Below, one piece after another: positions 1-8,705 of a stretch of 61,089 nucleotides of DNA (position 1 is its first letter; every line of letters begins with the position of its first letter). The translations under genes were made by a program, and so were the position numbers. The notes below the pieces were generated by a model. The model saw only the letters and a program-made list of their open reading frames with translations. It did no database searches and was not told the origin of the DNA. Origin of the DNA: CAYQCE01 sp964415885 (GTDB taxonomy: Bacteria > Zixibacteria > MSB-5A5 > JAABVY01 > JAHJOQ01); contig CAYQCE010000018.1 of NCBI GenBank assembly GCA_964415885.1, positions 1-61,089 of the forward strand. Reading direction: 5' to 3'.

Positions 1-120
1 GCCTGACTATGAGATCGCCGCGTCGTCCCGCTCTTGCGGGACTCCTCGCGATGACTGCTCTGCATGAGGCCGCAGGGTTTTTCAACAAGCCCCTTCGCGG
101 GAATGACGAGGGAGGAGATC
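1..120. repeat. Repeat-like non-coding flank with hairpins
   Basis: The left edge has a 7-bp inverted repeat (GTCCCGC at 25-31, loop CTCTT region, GCGGGAC at 35-41) and a segment near 98-115 resembling the widespread intergenic motif in which ATTCCCGCG faces a copy in the opposite orientation. The right edge of the window (about 61065-61080) carries a related TCATTTCCGCGAGGG string in the opposite orientation. Short plus-strand reading frames here look like repeat translated by chance. Copy number in the genome cannot be seen from one window. Confidence 0.35.
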
Positions 121-327
121 AGACCCGGGCTGACTGCCAATATCCCGTGGCTGGTGTACGTCCCGTGCACCAGCGATCCATCTTAAATCCAATACGCTCG
201 AATCAGCGAATACGTCGAAGGTGTGGAGCACATTTTGGGTCTCGTGAAAGTCCTCAACCATGCGGGGAGAAAACGTCGCCACCGGCAGATCCAGTGCGAC
301 CGGCATGTTCTCTTTCTGTTCCTTCAT
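82..327 (-). pseudogene. Short ORF, possibly a 3'-truncated gene running into repeat
   Basis: The ATG at 327-325 has a good ribosome site (AGAGGAG, about six bases upstream), which suggests a genuine start. The 81-residue product matches no family I recognise. Its last dozen or so codons lie inside the repeat-like DNA at the left edge, so the original 3' end may have been replaced by repeat insertion or rearrangement. It may equally be a chance frame. No partner gene is visible on the left because the window ends. Confidence 0.25.
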
Positions 328-371
328 TCTTAGCTCCTCTGTGTCACTTTAAGTGTTTTCGATTTACGTGA

Positions 372-679
372 CCCACGAAGCGGATGCGGTGCATCTCTTG
401 CCGCCACACTGTCCCGAGTTACGGGACAGCCCTGCTCGCGGAGTCATCGGACTGTAGGCTCTTCTACGTATCGCAGCGTGGATTAGTTTGGTCTATAATG
501 AATAGTGGTATCTTTGACGTGAGATTGCGCGGCAAATGGTTAGGATAGGGCACTTTTCGTTTTCGGTTGTCGGTCAGCCCTGATTACCCTGTGATGTCAA
601 ATAGAGTGAGTACTTAGAAAATGATTGCGCTATGTTCCCGATGCTCGTAAGATCTAAAGAAGATGAAGGAATTCCAAGT
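372..679. other. Intergenic region upstream of the Dam-class methylase
   Basis: This stretch has no convincing coding frame. It presumably holds the promoters for the short minus-strand ORF on its left and for the methylase on its right. I see no C-box-like GACTATAAGTC element here, unlike the region in front of the controller gene at 2593-2620. I found no strong terminator or repeat. Confidence 0.4.
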
Positions 680-1534
680 ATGCAGATGACATTCTTGACG
701 AAGACACGGCCAAGCGGGCAGTTACTAAAATGGGTCGGCAACAAATACCGGTATGCGCATCTAATAGCCAACCTCTTTCCAGATCAGTATGGGAAATACA
801 TTGAGCCCTTTGTGGGCACCGGCGCGGTTCTCGCAACAATGTCGCCTCATAGAGCCGTGGCGGGCGACATCTTGAGACCATTGATAGATTTCTGGAAGCT
901 GGTGCAAGAGACGCCATCGACCCTTATCGAACACTATGCCTTAACTATTGAGCGGTATAGTTGTGATAGGGCAGGCACTTATAAATCTATCAAGGAGCGA
1001 TACAATTCAAAGCCGAACCCGTTGGATCTTTTAATCCTGAGCAGAACCTGCTACGGTGGTGTGATGCGGTTCACGAGAGAAGGGCTCATTAGCACTCCTA
1101 TTGGGCCACATCGACCCATAAAAACCGAAACCTTTAAACTCAGACTCTGGGAATGGCGTCAACGCGTGGAGAATACCGAGTTTGATTGCGCGGACTTTGC
1201 TGAGACAATGGAGCAAGCCGAGTTCAATGATTTAGTCTATTGTGATCCGCCATATGTTGACACGCAGTCGATACTGTACGGTGCACAGGACTTCAAGTTC
1301 AGGACGTTGATCGAATGCATTGACCGATGCAAGATGCGCGGTGCGAAGGTAGCCTTATCAATAGATGGAAATAAGAAGTCAGGATGTAAGTCGATTGACC
1401 TCGATTTGCCAAACGGCTTGTTTGAGCGTGAAATGTTCCTAGATTGCGGTTCGTCTATGCTAAGACGATTCCAGAATGGTGGGCGCCGAATGATAGGAGA
1501 GGATGTCAAGGAGCGTTTACTGCTAACTTGGTGA
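680..1534 (+). CDS. Dam-class (D12) DNA adenine-N6 methyltransferase
   Basis: This enzyme would transfer a methyl group from SAM to adenine in the recognition site, protecting host DNA from the partner endonuclease. Motifs in order: LLKWVGNKYR near residues 15-24, SAM loop FVGTG at 44-48, and catalytic DPPY at 189-192, the alpha-class order of the Dam/DpnIIA/EcoRV family. Length (284 aa) is normal. I chose ATG 680 because AAGGA lies nine bases upstream; an in-frame ATG at 632 would add 16 residues without a good ribosome site. It converges with the endonuclease gene, and the 3' ends overlap by 12 bp. Recognition sequence cannot be predicted from sight. Confidence 0.9.
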   Translation: MQMTFLTKTRPSGQLLKWVGNKYRYAHLIANLFPDQYGKYIEPFVGTGAVLATMSPHRAVAGDILRPLIDFWKLVQETPSTLIEHYALTIERYSCDRAGTYKSIKERYNSKPNPLDLLILSRTCYGGVMRFTREGLISTPIGPHRPIKTETFKLRLWEWRQRVENTEFDCADFAETMEQAEFNDLVYCDPPYVDTQSILYGAQDFKFRTLIECIDRCKMRGAKVALSIDGNKKSGCKSIDLDLPNGLFEREMFLDCGSSMLRRFQNGGRRMIGEDVKERLLLTW

Positions 1535-2353
1535 TTTCGGCGCGTCCCACGATTTCACAATCGCTGGCCACCGATGAAACACTTCACGACCAAAGATAAC
1601 CTCGTCCACAAGATGCATATGCATAGCATCAATCAGCCGGCAGAGATATGATCTACCCTTTACCCACCAAGTATAATGATCGTCTACAAGTAGATAGTGC
1701 AGTACACGCTCGGATGTGAGCTTCTCAGCTTCATTGATTTCGAATCCATCAAGCAGAGTTTCATATACCCCATCCGCAACCCTACTCCCAAATGTTGTGG
1801 TTCCGTAATACTCCTTCACTTCCCAAATTGCGCGCGGGTTACGCAGCGTGGGATAAGCACCATCGATTCTGCGCGAGAGCGTTCCAATGAGACGTCCAGT
1901 TGAGTCCTTGATCGTCGCAAGCTGACCGGGGTTGTCCACGAAATCAGTTGATCCCAATGCGATTTCCGTCAGCATATTGATTATGCAAGTGAAGTATGCC
2001 TCGTGCCTCTTCCTCCCTGTTTGCTTGTTCATTGGCAGAGAGCATTCTGGCTTGACTGCCTTCTTCAGTTTCAGGAATTCGCTCGCTGCCTCTGCTTTGT
2101 TCATCAAGTTTTGACTTACTTCACCTACAAGAACATCAGCTCGGTAATTCATGTAATCGCATACGCCGTCTGCGACCACTTTTTCAACCGAGAATTCATC
2201 CGCGAGTTTAAGTATATCGCTATTTTTGTAGTGTTTGAGTGTCCCGGGTTGTCCTTTTCTCCCGCGTAACGAGTAGCCCAGCTTCTCTGATGCTACTCTG
2301 ACGAAAGCCCAGAAATCGGGTGATCGATCTATGTAGTTCGAATTAGGTTCCAA
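1523..2353 (-). CDS. Putative type II restriction endonuclease (PD-(D/E)xK-like)
   Basis: This 276-aa protein is the likely cutting partner of the convergent Dam-class methylase. I see a plausible PD-(D/E)xK core: Asp164, then a hydrophobic strand ending Glu178-Val-Lys180 (IWEVK), followed by YYGTTTFGSR. I do not recognise the exact subfamily; the role rests on that motif and on the position after a controller gene and opposite a methylase. It begins with TTG (2353-2351), three bases after the controller stop codon and without a clear ribosome site, which suggests translational coupling and low expression. Confidence 0.7.
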   Translation of the reverse strand: MEPNSNYIDRSPDFWAFVRVASEKLGYSLRGRKGQPGTLKHYKNSDILKLADEFSVEKVVADGVCDYMNYRADVLVGEVSQNLMNKAEAASEFLKLKKAVKPECSLPMNKQTGRKRHEAYFTCIINMLTEIALGSTDFVDNPGQLATIKDSTGRLIGTLSRRIDGAYPTLRNPRAIWEVKEYYGTTTFGSRVADGVYETLLDGFEINEAEKLTSERVLHYLLVDDHYTWWVKGRSYLCRLIDAMHMHLVDEVIFGREVFHRWPAIVKSWDAPKSPS

Positions 2354-2356
2354 TTA

Positions 2357-2572
2357 CTAACCACTTTGCAGTAACTCTGTTGCCTTGCAGCGCAAAGATG
2401 AAGCGATCCTACTGAGGTTGACTATCGAGATGTTTCGTTCCCCTCTCTCGACCGATCCGATATAGGTCCGATGCAGACCGCATAGCTCAGCAAGAGCCTC
2501 TTGGGATAAACCGAGCTTATTCCGGCGATCACGTATGTTCTTGCCAACAATCAACAGGATGTCATCAGCCAT
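2357..2572 (-). CDS. R-M controller (C) protein, XRE-type helix-turn-helix
   Basis: This 71-aa protein is almost entirely one HTH domain; LSQEALAELCGLHRTYIGS is the helix-turn-helix and VERGERN the following turn typical of restriction controllers. Such proteins bind tandem C-boxes as dimers, first activating and then repressing their own operon, so that endonuclease appears only after methylation is established. It lies directly upstream of the endonuclease and downstream of tandem boxes at 2593-2620. No ribosome site is evident; the transcript may be leaderless or nearly so, as in many C genes. Confidence 0.85.
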   Translation of the reverse strand: MADDILLIVGKNIRDRRNKLGLSQEALAELCGLHRTYIGSVERGERNISIVNLSRIASSLRCKATELLQSG

Positions 2573-2592
2573 AACCTATTAAACGTGCATTC

Positions 2593-2620
2593 AGACTATA
2601 AGTCTACAGACTATAAGTAG
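2593..2620 (-). promoter_or_regulatory. Tandem C-boxes of the R-M controller operon
   Basis: Two copies of AGACTATAAGT lie 15 bp apart (AGACTATAAGTCT at 2593-2605 and AGACTATAAGTAG at 2608-2620). They begin 21 bp upstream of the controller ATG. GACT-TATA-AGTC symmetry and tandem layout match the known C-box operators of Esp1396I/AhdI-type controllers. The start-proximal copy is the fully symmetric one. A TTTAAT/TAATAG -10-like element sits between boxes and ATG. Confidence 0.75.
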
Positions 2621-3020
2621 CAGAATATTGCTCTTCGAATGCGGGCGTCGACCTCATCCGGTTTGGCAATTACCCCCCCCGCTCCCATCGAGCATAGATT
2701 GAATTCCTTGCGGATCTATAGTATCAGAAACATGGAGTTTTAAAACTGTCGACTTCTGGACTGACACGTGATCCGCTGATCTCGATTTAGTGCAGAAATC
2801 CTCTCCCCAACATAGATTCCGCGATTGACTTTTTCCGGAACAAACCGTATTAGTCCATGTTTGAACAACCAAGACAAATTAGACCGAAGTTCTAATGACC
2901 GGGCTTCAACGGGGTGATGAGATGAGGATGTGGGCGCCTTCCAAGCCCCTTTCGACCAACAGATTAAATCGAATTCAAAACACGACCAAAAGATGTGTAC
3001 ACGGGAGGTAAGAATCCGTA
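2621..3020. other. Intergenic region before the transhydrogenase operon
   Basis: No credible gene is visible. A run of eight C residues lies near 2676-2683. Short minus-strand frames here lack family resemblance and ribosome sites. The region should hold the promoter of the transhydrogenase operon; the ribosome site GGGAGG at about 3003-3008 serves the ATG at 3021. Confidence 0.4.
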
Positions 3021-4208
3021 ATGGCACAGGAAAATGAGAATAAGATAACCGTCGGAGTGCCGAAGGAGACATTCCCGAATGAGCAGCGCGTCGCAGTCGT
3101 GCCGGATATCGTTACGCAATACGATAAGTCCGACATGCACGTCGTGGTCGAGTCGGGAGCGGGCGATGACGCCGGAGTTACCGATAATCAGTTCCGCAAC
3201 AAGGGTGCGACTATTGTCTCCGACCGCAAGGATGTGTTTGAGAAAGCGGATGTCATTCTTCAGGTACGCGGACTCGGCGCCAACACGAAAGAGGGGAAGA
3301 ACGATCTCGAGTTGTTCCGCGAAGGACAGACATTGATCTCGTTCTTCGAGCCGCTTACATCCTACCAGGAGGTCAAGGAGATCGCCGACAAGGGCGTCAA
3401 CCTTCTGGCGGTCGAGCTCGTTCCGCGTATCACGCGCGCCCAGAGTATGGACTGTCTTTCTTCGATGGCAACCATCGCCGGCTACAAGGCTGTACTGCTT
3501 GCCGCCTCTGCCCTGCCGAAGATGTTTCCTATGATGATGACCGCTGCCGGCACTATCGCCGCAGCGCGCGTCTTTGTAGTCGGCGCGGGTGTTGCGGGTC
3601 TTCAGGCGATAGCCTCCGCCAAGCGGATGGGCGCGATCGTGAAGGCGTATGATATCCGTCCCGCGGTCAAGGAGCAGGTCGAGAGTCTGGGTGGCAAGTT
3701 TGTCGAGCTCAAACTCGACACCGGCGAATCCGAGGGCAAGGGTGGCTACGCCAAAGAGATGGACGAGGAATTCTACAAAAAGCAGCGCGAGATGATGATG
3801 AAGGTGATTGCCGAAAGCGATGTCGTCATCACAACCGCCGCTGTGCCGGGCAAGAAGGCACCGACCCTGGTCACGAAGGAGATGGTCGAGGGGATGCAGC
3901 CCGGTTCGGTAATCGTGGACATCGCCGCGGAACGCGGCGGCAACTGCGAAGTAACGAAAGAAGGCCAGCGTGTCGTGCATCAGGGTGTCACCATACTCGG
4001 GCCGGTTAATCTACCGGCGTCGGTGCCGTTCCACGCGAGCCAGATGTACGCGAAGAACATCTTCACGTTGCTCAAGCACCTCGTCAAAGACGGCAAGATC
4101 GAATTCGATATGGAAGATGAGATAACTCGCGAGACTCTCGCGACTAAAGACGGCGAAGTCTCTAACCCTCAAATCCGGGAGTTGCTCGGAGTTGAGAAGA
4201 AGAGTTAA
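3021..4208 (+). CDS. pntA: NAD(P) transhydrogenase alpha subunit, domain I (PntAA)
   Basis: This is the NAD(H)-binding part of the proton-translocating transhydrogenase that exchanges hydride between NAD(H) and NADP(H) at the cytoplasmic face. The N-terminal half (GVPKETFPNEQRVA, VELVPRITRAQSMD) is the alanine-dehydrogenase/PNT fold; the Rossmann segment VFVVGAGVAGLQAIASA with downstream YDIRPAVKEQVESLGG binds NAD. The 395-aa length fits a stand-alone domain I, with the membrane part encoded separately next door. It heads a tight four-gene run. Confidence 0.95.
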   Translation: MAQENENKITVGVPKETFPNEQRVAVVPDIVTQYDKSDMHVVVESGAGDDAGVTDNQFRNKGATIVSDRKDVFEKADVILQVRGLGANTKEGKNDLELFREGQTLISFFEPLTSYQEVKEIADKGVNLLAVELVPRITRAQSMDCLSSMATIAGYKAVLLAASALPKMFPMMMTAAGTIAAARVFVVGAGVAGLQAIASAKRMGAIVKAYDIRPAVKEQVESLGGKFVELKLDTGESEGKGGYAKEMDEEFYKKQREMMMKVIAESDVVITTAAVPGKKAPTLVTKEMVEGMQPGSVIVDIAAERGGNCEVTKEGQRVVHQGVTILGPVNLPASVPFHASQMYAKNIFTLLKHLVKDGKIEFDMEDEITRETLATKDGEVSNPQIRELLGVEKKS

Positions 4209-4223
4209 GGGAGGATGCAGCTG

Positions 4224-4508
4224 ATGGATTCGTTTGTAATGATCCTGACAGTCTTCGTGCTGGCGATATTCGTAGGTTTTGAGATAATCACCAAGGTCCC
4301 GCCGACACTCCACACACCGCTTATGTCCGGGTCGAACGCCATTTCCGGAATCACGATTATCGGCGCAATGGTGCTCGCGGGACAGATGGAGAGCAGCAAG
4401 CTGGCCACGATAATGGCGTTCGTTGCGGTGATATTCGCGACCATCAACGTAGTCGGTGGTTTTCTGGTGACAGATCGAATGCTGAATATGTTTAAGAAGA
4501 AGGGCTAA
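4224..4508 (+). CDS. NAD(P) transhydrogenase alpha subunit, membrane part (PntAB)
   Basis: This small hydrophobic protein has three to four predicted membrane helices and supplies part of the proton channel of the transhydrogenase. The phrase KVPPTLHTPLMSGSNAISGI is the family hallmark. ATG 4224 has GGGAGG nine bases upstream; ATG 4215 is in frame but only one base from that ribosome site, so the longer form is less likely. It sits 15 bp after domain I and 2 bp before the beta subunit. Confidence 0.93.
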   Translation: MDSFVMILTVFVLAIFVGFEIITKVPPTLHTPLMSGSNAISGITIIGAMVLAGQMESSKLATIMAFVAVIFATINVVGGFLVTDRMLNMFKKKG

Positions 4509-4510
4509 TC

Positions 4511-6070
4511 ATGCTGAGTGGGAATATAGTAAATCTGGCGTATCTCGTTGCGGCCGTGCTATTCATACTCGGCCTGAAACGTCTGTCTCATCCCCGGACG
4601 GCGGTCGGCGGAAACAGAATCGCGGCGCTGGGTATGGCCCTCGCGATAGCCGTTACGCTGCTCTCGGGTAAATTTGATTTTCAGTACATCATAATAGGTT
4701 TCGCGATAGGCGCAGTTCTCGGCCTGGTTGCCGCGATCAAAGTCAAAATGACTGCCATGCCCGAGATGGTCGGTCTCTTCAACGGCTTCGGCGGCGCAGC
4801 GTCCGTGCTCGTTGCCGGTTCGGCGCTGGTTGCCGCGATGCACGCGGTTTCGATCGAGGCTCCGGATATGCAGATGAAGATTGCGACCGTGGCATCCGGG
4901 ATTATCGGATCGGTAACATTCTTCGGCAGCTATGTCGCGTTCGGCAAGCTCGCGGAGTTTCTCGCGGTCAAGTGGAAACTCTACTGGTGGCAAAGGATCG
5001 TCAAGTACGGCTTCTCGGCCATCGTTGCAGCCGGCGGGATATATTTCGGCGTTGTTTCCATCGAAGATGCCGGTGTTCCGTTGTCTGTTGCTGTCATGGT
5101 CTGCAGTGTTTTGATCGCGGGAATCCTACTGATAAAGAAAGACAGGTTCCCGGGGATGAACGCAATCAAGGCTATCTCCGCTGTTGCAGCTATCGCACTC
5201 GGTGTGATGGTGATTATGAATCCGGGTAACATGATGCTGTTCTGGGTTATGATCGGTGTCGCGGGCGTGCTGGGCGTGATTCTCACATTCTCAATCGGTG
5301 GAGCCGATATGCCGGTCGTGATCGCATTGCTTAATTCCTATTCAGGACTCGCTGCAGCAGCTACTGGATTTGTCATCAACAACAACGTGCTGATCATATC
5401 CGGATCACTGGTGGGAGCATCAGGGCTCATTCTGACCTCGATGATGTGCAAGGCTATGAACCGGTCGCTCATTAACGTGCTCTTCGGAGTGCTCGGACCC
5501 TCAGAGGGGGCAGCCACTGAGGATGAGGTCTATGAGGGCAAGATCAAGTCCACATCGGGTGAGGAGATCGCAATGCTGTTCGACGGCGCATCACAGGTAA
5601 TGATAGTGCCGGGTTACGGTATGGCCGTGGCGCAGGCTCAGCATGCCGTTCGCGACCTGACCAACCTGCTCGAATCTCGAGATATCAATGTCGAATTCGC
5701 GATTCATCCGGTCGCCGGTCGTATGCCTGGACACATGAACGTGCTTCTCGCCGAGGCCGATATCCCGTACGACAAGCTTCAGGAGATGGATGACGCAAAC
5801 TCGATGATGGACCAGACGGATGTCGCGATCGTCCTTGGCGCAAACGACGTGGTGAACCCGGTTGCGAGGACCGATCCGAGCTCGCCCATCGCCGGTATGC
5901 CCATCATCGATGTCGACAAGGCGAAGACCGTAGTTGTCATCAAGCGCTCGCTCAGCCCCGGATTCGCTGGAATCCCGAATCCGCTGTTTGCGCACGATAA
6001 CACGCTGATGTTCTTCCGGGACGGCAAGAAGGCAATGCTGGAGATCATCAATGCGGTCAAAGAGTCATAA
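4511..6070 (+). CDS. pntB: NAD(P) transhydrogenase beta subunit (PntB)
   Basis: About 280 residues of membrane helices (domain II) are followed by the NADP(H)-binding domain III, recognised by VMIVPGYGMAVAQAQ, HPVAGRMPGHMNVLLAEA and GANDVVNPVA. Normal length is about 460; this one is 519 aa, with extra residues mainly in the membrane half and linker. Together the three genes form a proton-pumping enzyme that supplies NADPH using the proton gradient, consistent with the thiol- and mevalonate-linked NADPH demands seen elsewhere in the window. Confidence 0.95.
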   Translation: MLSGNIVNLAYLVAAVLFILGLKRLSHPRTAVGGNRIAALGMALAIAVTLLSGKFDFQYIIIGFAIGAVLGLVAAIKVKMTAMPEMVGLFNGFGGAASVLVAGSALVAAMHAVSIEAPDMQMKIATVASGIIGSVTFFGSYVAFGKLAEFLAVKWKLYWWQRIVKYGFSAIVAAGGIYFGVVSIEDAGVPLSVAVMVCSVLIAGILLIKKDRFPGMNAIKAISAVAAIALGVMVIMNPGNMMLFWVMIGVAGVLGVILTFSIGGADMPVVIALLNSYSGLAAAATGFVINNNVLIISGSLVGASGLILTSMMCKAMNRSLINVLFGVLGPSEGAATEDEVYEGKIKSTSGEEIAMLFDGASQVMIVPGYGMAVAQAQHAVRDLTNLLESRDINVEFAIHPVAGRMPGHMNVLLAEADIPYDKLQEMDDANSMMDQTDVAIVLGANDVVNPVARTDPSSPIAGMPIIDVDKAKTVVVIKRSLSPGFAGIPNPLFAHDNTLMFFRDGKKAMLEIINAVKES

Positions 6071-6083
6071 ATGACGGAGGCAG

Positions 6084-7493
6084 ATGATGTCCGATGAATA
6101 TAGAATTGAGAAGGACTCCATCGGTGAGGTACGAGTCCCGAAGGATGCATATTACGGCGCGCAGACTCAGCGCGCCGTTCATAATTTCCCCGTATCCGGC
6201 CACAAACTCCCGGTCGGGTTCATATGGGCGGGTGCGACGATCAAGCGTGCCGCCGCCGAGGTCCACAAGGAACTCGGGCTTCTCGATGCGAAAATCGCCG
6301 ATGCCATAATCAGTGCCGCCGATGAGGTCACCCGGCATCGGCATGACGACCAGTTTGTAGTCGATGTCTATCAGTCCGGCGCCGGTACCAGCCATAATAT
6401 GAACTTCAACGAGGTGATCGCCAATCGCGCGCTCGAGATAATGGGCAAGCCGCGCGGCGATTTCTCGACTATCCAGCCAAACGATCATGTCAACATGGCG
6501 CAGTCGACGAACGACTTCATCCCGACTGCGCTCCGGTTGTTTTTCATGCACGATTCGGAGGACCTCCTTATAACGATTGAGGGGATCGAAAACGAGTTTT
6601 TCCGGAAGGCGGAGGAGTTCGATCAGATCCTGAAATCCGCGCGCACGCATCTTCAGGATGCCGTGCCGATTCGGCTGGGTCAGGAATTCGGTGCGTATGG
6701 TGAGGCAATCAAGCGGGGCCGTCTGAAGATAGAGTCGGCGCGCGATGCTCTCGGTGAGATCGGACTGGGGGGAAGCGCATCCGGCACGGGCCTGAATGTC
6801 CACCCCGAGTACCGTGAGCGGATAGCCAAGAAGCTCGTGAATCTGACCAGATACAATATCCGGCCGACAAACAACTATTTCTGGGCCATGCAGTCCTTGG
6901 CGCCGTTCGTCGATTTCTCTGCGGCTTTGCGAAATCTCGCGATCGAGCTGTCGCGCATAATGAATGACCTGAGGCTCCTATCCTCCGGTCCGACAACGGG
7001 TCTCGCCGAAATCACGCTGCCGCCGGTACAACCGGGATCGTCCATTATGCCCGGCAAGGTCAATCCGGTGATGGCGGAGATGATGAACCAGGTCTGTTTC
7101 GGGGTCATCGGATTCCACGAAACCGTAGCCTGGGCGGCCGGAGGCGGACAGTTGGAATTGAACGTGATGATGCCGATGCTCGCCTTCACTATCGGTGAAC
7201 AGATCAAAATCCTCAATGGCGGACTGGGTGCGTTCCTGAACAAATGTTTAGTAGGTATCAAACCAAACGAGGAGAATTGTCGTAGATTTCTTGAGAGGAG
7301 CATGGGCCTCGTGACAGCGCTGAACCCGATTATCGGGTATATGAAGGCGGCGGAGGTTGCCAAAGAGTCTCAGAGGACCGGACGCTCCATAAAAGAGATA
7401 ATCCTCGATAAGGGTTATCTGACCGAAGAGCAGATGAACAAGGTTTTAGATCCCGGTCCCCTAACGAAGCCGGGAATTCCCAGCGTGGATTAG
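6084..7493 (+). CDS. Aspartase / class II fumarase superfamily lyase
   Basis: The superfamily signature GSSIMPGKVNP is intact, with NMAQSTND and SGAGTSHNMNFNEV upstream. Residues after the signature (VMAEMMNQVCFGVIG) resemble aspartate ammonia-lyase, whereas the C-terminal LVTALNPIIGYMKAA and GYLTEEQM are more like class II fumarase. The substrate (aspartate versus malate) is therefore open. Length 469 aa is normal. ATG 6084 or 6087 both follow GGAGG. The gene is last in the transhydrogenase operon and is followed by a strong terminator. Either activity would supply fumarate, the likely acceptor of the complex at 29.5-33.3 kb. Confidence 0.85.
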   Translation: MMSDEYRIEKDSIGEVRVPKDAYYGAQTQRAVHNFPVSGHKLPVGFIWAGATIKRAAAEVHKELGLLDAKIADAIISAADEVTRHRHDDQFVVDVYQSGAGTSHNMNFNEVIANRALEIMGKPRGDFSTIQPNDHVNMAQSTNDFIPTALRLFFMHDSEDLLITIEGIENEFFRKAEEFDQILKSARTHLQDAVPIRLGQEFGAYGEAIKRGRLKIESARDALGEIGLGGSASGTGLNVHPEYRERIAKKLVNLTRYNIRPTNNYFWAMQSLAPFVDFSAALRNLAIELSRIMNDLRLLSSGPTTGLAEITLPPVQPGSSIMPGKVNPVMAEMMNQVCFGVIGFHETVAWAAGGGQLELNVMMPMLAFTIGEQIKILNGGLGAFLNKCLVGIKPNEENCRRFLERSMGLVTALNPIIGYMKAAEVAKESQRTGRSIKEIILDKGYLTEEQMNKVLDPGPLTKPGIPSVD

Positions 7494-7520
7494 TTCCACA
7501 TCCTCCCTTTTCTGTTGGTC

Positions 7521-7552
7521 GCCCCTGCCTCACCGGGCAGGGGCATTTTTTT
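7521..7552 (+). terminator. Rho-independent terminator of the pnt operon
   Basis: Stem GCCCCTGCC with GGGCAGGGGC, loop TCACC, followed by A and seven T. It lies 28 bp after the lyase stop codon. Confidence 0.9.
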
Positions 7553-7656
7553 GTACTATTTTTCAATTCTTTTCTCAGATCGGGGAACAATTCTACAACT
7601 TGGACATTATAGCTCTATGAAAGCAGGAAATTCCAATTAAGGATGTAATATCAAAA

Positions 7657-8232
7657 ATGAAAAGAGCGATAGCAATAGCAGTTTTGAACCTCATGATGCT
7701 CTTTTCGAAAGGATCTGCAGCTCAGATGATGAAAGCTGAACCGACAGCAACTAAAGACAAAGAGTTTGCGAATATCAAGTTTGAGACTATAGACGGCGAT
7801 ACAACTTCGCTCGCCAACTTCCGCGGCAAAGTGGTGCTCCTGATCAATACTGCCTCTGAATGCGGTTTCACGCCACAATACGGTGGTCTGGAGAAGCTCT
7901 ATCAGAACTATAAGGATCAGGGATTCACAGTTGTCGCATTCCCGGCCAATAATTTCAAGAATCAGGAGCCGGGCACGGATGAGCAGATATGCGAGTTCGT
8001 GGAAAACAAGTATGGCGTGACATTCCCGATGATGTCGAAGATATCCGTGAAAGGCGATGATATTCATCCCCTGTACGAGTATCTGACGGTGGAATCGCCG
8101 GTTCCGGGTGAGATCCCGTGGAATTTCACCAAGTTCCTGCTCGATAAGGACGGGAATGTGGTGGCGAGATACTCACCAAAGGTGGAACCGACAGACAAAG
8201 AAGTTGTATCGGAAATAGAAAAGCATTTATAA
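7657..8232 (+). CDS. Exported glutathione-peroxidase-family thiol peroxidase
   Basis: The protein reduces hydroperoxides with thiol donors. It has a hydrophobic N-terminus (residues 1-22, likely signal peptide), then the GPx fold: NTASECG with peroxidatic Cys69, the FPANNF segment, and PWNFTKFL with the conserved Trp. The position usually occupied by Gln in FPxNQF is Asn here, as in some bacterial members. The nucleophile is Cys, not Sec, unlike the peroxiredoxin at 25.1 kb. It is a single-gene unit between two terminators. Confidence 0.88.
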   Translation: MKRAIAIAVLNLMMLFSKGSAAQMMKAEPTATKDKEFANIKFETIDGDTTSLANFRGKVVLLINTASECGFTPQYGGLEKLYQNYKDQGFTVVAFPANNFKNQEPGTDEQICEFVENKYGVTFPMMSKISVKGDDIHPLYEYLTVESPVPGEIPWNFTKFLLDKDGNVVARYSPKVEPTDKEVVSEIEKHL

Positions 8233-8259
8233 CACATCTCCTTCTATCTCCCGCATCCC

Positions 8260-8307
8260 AGACTGCCGGTGCCACTGACGCAGTTACGCCGGCAGTCTAT
8301 TTTTTTG
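8260..8307 (+). terminator. Rho-independent terminator of the GPx gene
   Basis: Stem AGACTGCCGG with CCGGCAGTCT around a loop of about 19 bases, followed by A and seven T. Confidence 0.85.
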
Positions 8308-8705
8308 CCCTGAATCGATTATAGACAGATAGACCTGCGAGGCGAGGCAGCCCGAAGCGTAGTGGTTTTCGACTATGGCGGCTGGTACGGCAGAACCCTA
8401 ATGCAGTTATGCCATCTTCTTGAACGGAACCGCGTCGGTGGCCTACAGCTTCGGGTTTGCGGAAAGAAAAGTTTTGGGAGGTTTAGTCAGGTTCTGCGCG
8501 CCGAAGGCGGGTATGACCTGACCATACAGCCGCATGAACAAAAGGCGATTCGAAGAACGCCGGATCACACGCCCGCGGAACGCGGCCGCAGCATCTGGCG
8601 TAACAAGGTCTTTTAACAAGCCTCAGGCTATAGGGCATCTGGCTTTTCGACACAGGGTGCACAGACCAAGTGGCGAACACGTAGCTTATATAGCGCTTAT
8701 ATAGC
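8308..8705. other. Intergenic region with a GTCAGG/CCTGAC inverted repeat
   Basis: No gene is convincing; a short plus-strand frame at 8362-8616 lacks a ribosome site. An inverted repeat GTCAGG ... CCTGAC spans about 8488-8523 with TGCGCGCC inside. A similar GTCAGG ... CCTGAC pair with TGCGCAGGG inside lies at about 61029-61051, so this may be a dispersed intergenic repeat. Near 8687-8705 GCTTATATA occurs twice in tandem just beyond the Tex stop codon. Confidence 0.35.

Noticed and set aside
9..371. Plus-strand ORF of 120 codons at the left edge
   Set aside because: It translates repeat-like DNA, has no ribosome site and overlaps a better-supported minus-strand start.
2654..3072. Two minus-strand ORFs (2654-2872 and 2740-3072)
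   Set aside because: No family resemblance or ribosome site; the longer one overlaps the transhydrogenase start.
2964..3980. 338-codon minus-strand ORF
   Set aside because: Shadow of the transhydrogenase alpha gene; composition is unlike a real protein.
8362..8616. Plus-strand ORF of 84 codons
   Set aside because: Lies in repeat-like intergenic DNA with no ribosome site and no family match.
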